Below are positions 28,330 through 30,098 of a stretch of DNA of 30,098 nt, piece by piece; the first letter of the stretch is position 1, and every line of letters starts with the position of its first letter. The notes under the pieces are model-generated. The model was given only the letters and a program-made list of their open reading frames with translations, had not been told where the DNA came from and did not search any database. Location of the stretch: NCBI GenBank assembly GCA_023391535.1, contig JAEWAU010000072.1:1-30098 (forward strand), in the 5' to 3' direction. The translations under genes were made by a program, and so were the position numbers. The stretch is from Bacillota bacterium. GTDB taxonomy: Bacteria; Bacillota; Clostridia; Oscillospirales; Ethanoligenentaceae.

Positions 28330-28872
28330 ATGGGTAAGGAACTCGCCATTCTGCTTGCGGGCTTCGGCGGGCAGGGCATCCTATTTGCCGGCAAAGTGAT
28401 CGCCTACGCGGGCCTGGTGGAAGGCCGCGAGGTTTCGTGGCTGCCCTCGTACGGGCCGGAGATGCGCGGCGGCACGGCAAACTGCAGCGTCACCATCTCG
28501 GATGAGCCCATCGGCTCCCCGCTCATCATCAACCCCGCGGTGTTTGCCGCCATGAACAACCCGTCTTACGAAAAGTTTCTGCCGAATGTGGTGCCGGGCG
28601 GCACCATCGTGCTCGATTCCACGCTCATCACGTCCGAAAAGACGCGCGACGACGTGAAAATCCTCCGGGTTCCGGCCACGGGGCTCGCCGACGAACAGGG
28701 CCTGCGCGGCCTTGCGAACATGATCGTGCTCGGCTGCCTGCTCGCCGAAACAAAGTTCGCCTCCTACGATTCCGTGGTGGCGGGCCTGCGCAAATCCGTG
28801 CCCGCCCGCAAGGCGGAGCTGGTGGACGCAAACCTCAAGGCCATCGGCCTCGGCATGGCGTTCAAGGGCTGA
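28330..28872 (+). CDS. 2-oxoacid:ferredoxin oxidoreductase, gamma subunit
   Basis: 180 residues from the ATG at 28330; an ATG four codons earlier touches the SD AAAGGA and is less likely. Family motifs are LLAGFGGQGILFAGKVIAYAG and SWLPSYGPEMRGGTANCSVTISD. It completes the delta-alpha-beta-gamma set of one enzyme. It is about the same length as IorB and belongs to the same domain family, which reflects a common origin. A strong terminator 25 nt downstream ends the cluster. Confidence 0.95.
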   Translation: MGKELAILLAGFGGQGILFAGKVIAYAGLVEGREVSWLPSYGPEMRGGTANCSVTISDEPIGSPLIINPAVFAAMNNPSYEKFLPNVVPGGTIVLDSTLITSEKTRDDVKILRVPATGLADEQGLRGLANMIVLGCLLAETKFASYDSVVAGLRKSVPARKAELVDANLKAIGLGMAFKG

Positions 28873-28895
28873 TTCCGCAGCGCTCGGAATACAGA

Positions 28896-28936
28896 GAAAT
28901 CCCCCCGCGGCAAGGTAAACCGCGGAGGGATTTTTT
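28896..28936 (+). terminator. Intrinsic terminator of the oxidoreductase operon
   Basis: AAATCC and CCCCGCGG pair with CCGCGG and GGGATTT around a short A-rich loop, followed by six T. It lies shortly after the gamma subunit stop. The remaining gap to the MFS gene holds GC-rich sequence and the short palindrome TTTTGCG-G-CGCAAAA at 29075-29089. Confidence 0.9.
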
Positions 28937-29095
28937 GCGCCTCCGGGGCGCGGAGGGCCGCCGTCCGGCGCCGCTCCGCGGCTGCCTGGCAAGAATGGCC
29001 GCTTGGCGCGGCCCGATACCCGGCGTAAGCGGGGCGAGCCGTCGGTTTACCCTGCCAGCCCGGTTCCAAATTCATTTTGCGGCGCAAAAAAGCGC

Positions 29096-29125
29096 TTGAC
29101 ATCTGTGGATGTTTTACTTTATAAT
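29096..29125 (+). promoter_or_regulatory. Near-consensus promoter of the MFS gene
   Basis: Perfect -35 TTGACA (29096-29101) and perfect -10 TATAAT (29120-29125) with an 18-nt spacer. It is the strongest promoter by sequence in the window, which fits a gene held off by a repressor. Confidence 0.9.
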
Positions 29126-29130
29126 GGCAA

Positions 29131-29155
29131 TAACGTTAAAATGATTTTAACGTTA
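29131..29155. promoter_or_regulatory. Perfect palindromic operator at the MFS transcription start
   Basis: Arms TAACGTTAAAA and TTTTAACGTTA are exact inverted complements around TGA, 5 nt after the -10 box. The size and position are typical of TetR- or MarR-type repressor sites. The regulator gene is not in the window; it may lie past the right edge. Confidence 0.85.
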
Positions 29156-29181
29156 ATATTTTTTACTCGTTGGTGATTGGG

Positions 29182-30098
29182 ATGGCGCTTCTTAAAAACC
29201 GGAACTTTCTTTTGCTTCGCGCGGGGTGGAGCATTTCGGCCCTGGGCACGCAGCTCCAGGCGTTCGCGTTCTCGCTCTACATTCTGCGGGTAACCGGCTC
29301 GGCCATGCAGTTTGCCGTGACGCTCTGCCTGCAGATCGTGCCCACCCTGCTGATGGCGCCGTTCAGCGGATATCTGGCGGACCGCTGGGACCGGCGGCTC
29401 CAGGTGGTGCTGTTCGACCTGCTCAGCGGCGGCGTTACGCTCGGCTTCTGGATGCTCTATCTCGGGTGGGGACGTCTGCCGGTGCCGGCTGTTTACGTCT
29501 GCGTGTTCCTGCTGGCCGCGCTCGAGCAGTTTAACTCCGCCGCCGCCGGAGGCCTGATGCAGCAGGCGGTGCCCAAAGAGGACATCACCGCTCAGCAGAC
29601 GGTGGCCGCGGTGCTTTCAAACCTCACCTCCGTGGGCGCGCCGGCGCTCGGCGGCATCCTGTTCGGCATTTCCGGCCTTTCCGCCGCGTTCGCCTGCAAC
29701 GCCGCGAGCTTTTTCGCCTGCGCGGTGCTGGAAAGCCGCATCCGCCTGCGCAGCCGCGTGGCCTCCGGGCCCGCCGCGCCGTTTGATCTGCGCGCCTTCG
29801 GGTCCGCGCAGCGCGAGGCGGTCTCCTATATCCGGCACAGTCCGTTTTTGCAGTCGTTTCTCACCATCGGCGCGGCTTTGAACTTCATTGTAGTCGGCGC
29901 CGATGTGGGCCTGATGGTGGCGGCGCAGAAGCATTACGGCATGAGCGCCGCCTGGCTTGGCGCGGCCAATTCCGCCGTGGCGCTGGGCGTGATTGCGGGC
30001 GTGCTGCTGGCAAGCGCGCTGGCGGGCCGGGTGGAGCGCATGGGCCTTTCCCGGATGTTCGCCGCCACCACGGTGTTCGTGGCGGCCGCCTTCGTGGG
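29182..30098 (+). CDS. Major facilitator superfamily transporter, partial at window end
   Basis: At least 305 residues; the frame is open to the edge. It begins MALLKNRNFLLLRAGWSIS and has about eight membrane segments in the visible part. GYLADRWDRR after TM2 is MFS motif A, and QQAVPKEDITAQQTVAAVL is typical of the macrolide-efflux-like (MefA/drug exporter) branch. The likely role is proton-coupled export of a drug or metabolite, with induction when the ligand releases the repressor from the adjacent operator. The SD before the ATG is weak (GGTGATTGGG). The family is secure; the substrate is unknown. Confidence 0.9.
   Translation, partial: MALLKNRNFLLLRAGWSISALGTQLQAFAFSLYILRVTGSAMQFAVTLCLQIVPTLLMAPFSGYLADRWDRRLQVVLFDLLSGGVTLGFWMLYLGWGRLPVPAVYVCVFLLAALEQFNSAAAGGLMQQAVPKEDITAQQTVAAVLSNLTSVGAPALGGILFGISGLSAAFACNAASFFACAVLESRIRLRSRVASGPAAPFDLRAFGSAQREAVSYIRHSPFLQSFLTIGAALNFIVVGADVGLMVAAQKHYGMSAAWLGAANSAVALGVIAGVLLASALAGRVERMGLSRMFAATTVFVAAAFV

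Overview
The window looks like chromosome from a high-GC, anaerobic, spore-forming Clostridia-type bacterium, plausibly Oscillospiraceae/Ruminococcaceae-like. The taxonomy is inferred from gene content, not measured. The grounds are a spoVAC-spoVAD-spoVAE sporulation operon, a YlmC/YmxH sporulation protein, two ferredoxin-linked 2-oxoacid oxidoreductase clusters, and Firmicute-type promoters and Shine-Dalgarno (SD) sites in GC-rich DNA. No rRNA, tRNA, CRISPR array, transposase or phage gene was seen.

Layout. (1) 43-3674, minus strand: guaB (IMP dehydrogenase, own promoter and about 210-nt leader), a NagZ-like GH3 enzyme 13 bp downstream of it, then a membrane-anchored hypothetical protein with its own promoter. 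(2) 3873-5857, plus strand: the spoVA genes for spore dipicolinate transport, with a palindromic repeat between spoVAC and spoVAD. (3) 5858-7300: a visibly AT-richer island with two tandem copies of a tiny 22-codon ORF, two strong plus-strand terminators, and a DUF2726/CFI-box protein. (4) 7408-10453: mrp (Fe-S carrier ATPase) and, divergently, prfC (release factor 3). (5) 10759-12198, minus strand: dinB (DNA polymerase IV) behind a 44-codon membrane peptide gene. (6) 12526-15414, plus strand: an M14 carboxypeptidase-like protein and a GH13 alpha-glucan hydrolase. (7) 15532-18698, minus strand: a lone MacB/LolD-type ABC ATPase, MTA/SAH nucleosidase, a cation diffusion facilitator and YlmC. (8) 18825-24744, minus strand: the operon paaK2-iorA-iorB-paaK1-ACT for ferredoxin-dependent oxidation of aryl-pyruvates and activation of aryl-acids to CoA thioesters. 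(9) 24848-28936, plus strand: a P-loop ATPase, a small membrane protein, then ferredoxin, alpha, beta and gamma subunits of a VorB/KorA-type 2-oxoacid:ferredoxin oxidoreductase. (10) 29096 to the window end: an MFS transporter, cut by the window edge, behind a near-consensus promoter with a perfect palindromic operator.

Regions 8 and 9 together form an amino-acid or 2-oxoacid fermentation block. Transaminated aromatic or branched/dicarboxylic 2-oxoacids would be decarboxylated to acyl-CoA with reduction of ferredoxin, and the two ligases would interconvert the aryl acids and their CoA esters.

The least expected signals lie outside the recognised genes. They are a family of roughly 105-125-bp imperfect palindromic repeats (copies at 4313-4437, 24593-24701 and 28207-28311); the duplicated 22-codon ORF/terminator module at 5951-6262; an apparent attenuator in the paaK2 leader; the 11+3+11 operator of the MFS gene; and an 18-bp tandem repeat that extends the C-terminus of IorA. 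All were found by eye; no database or folding program was available.
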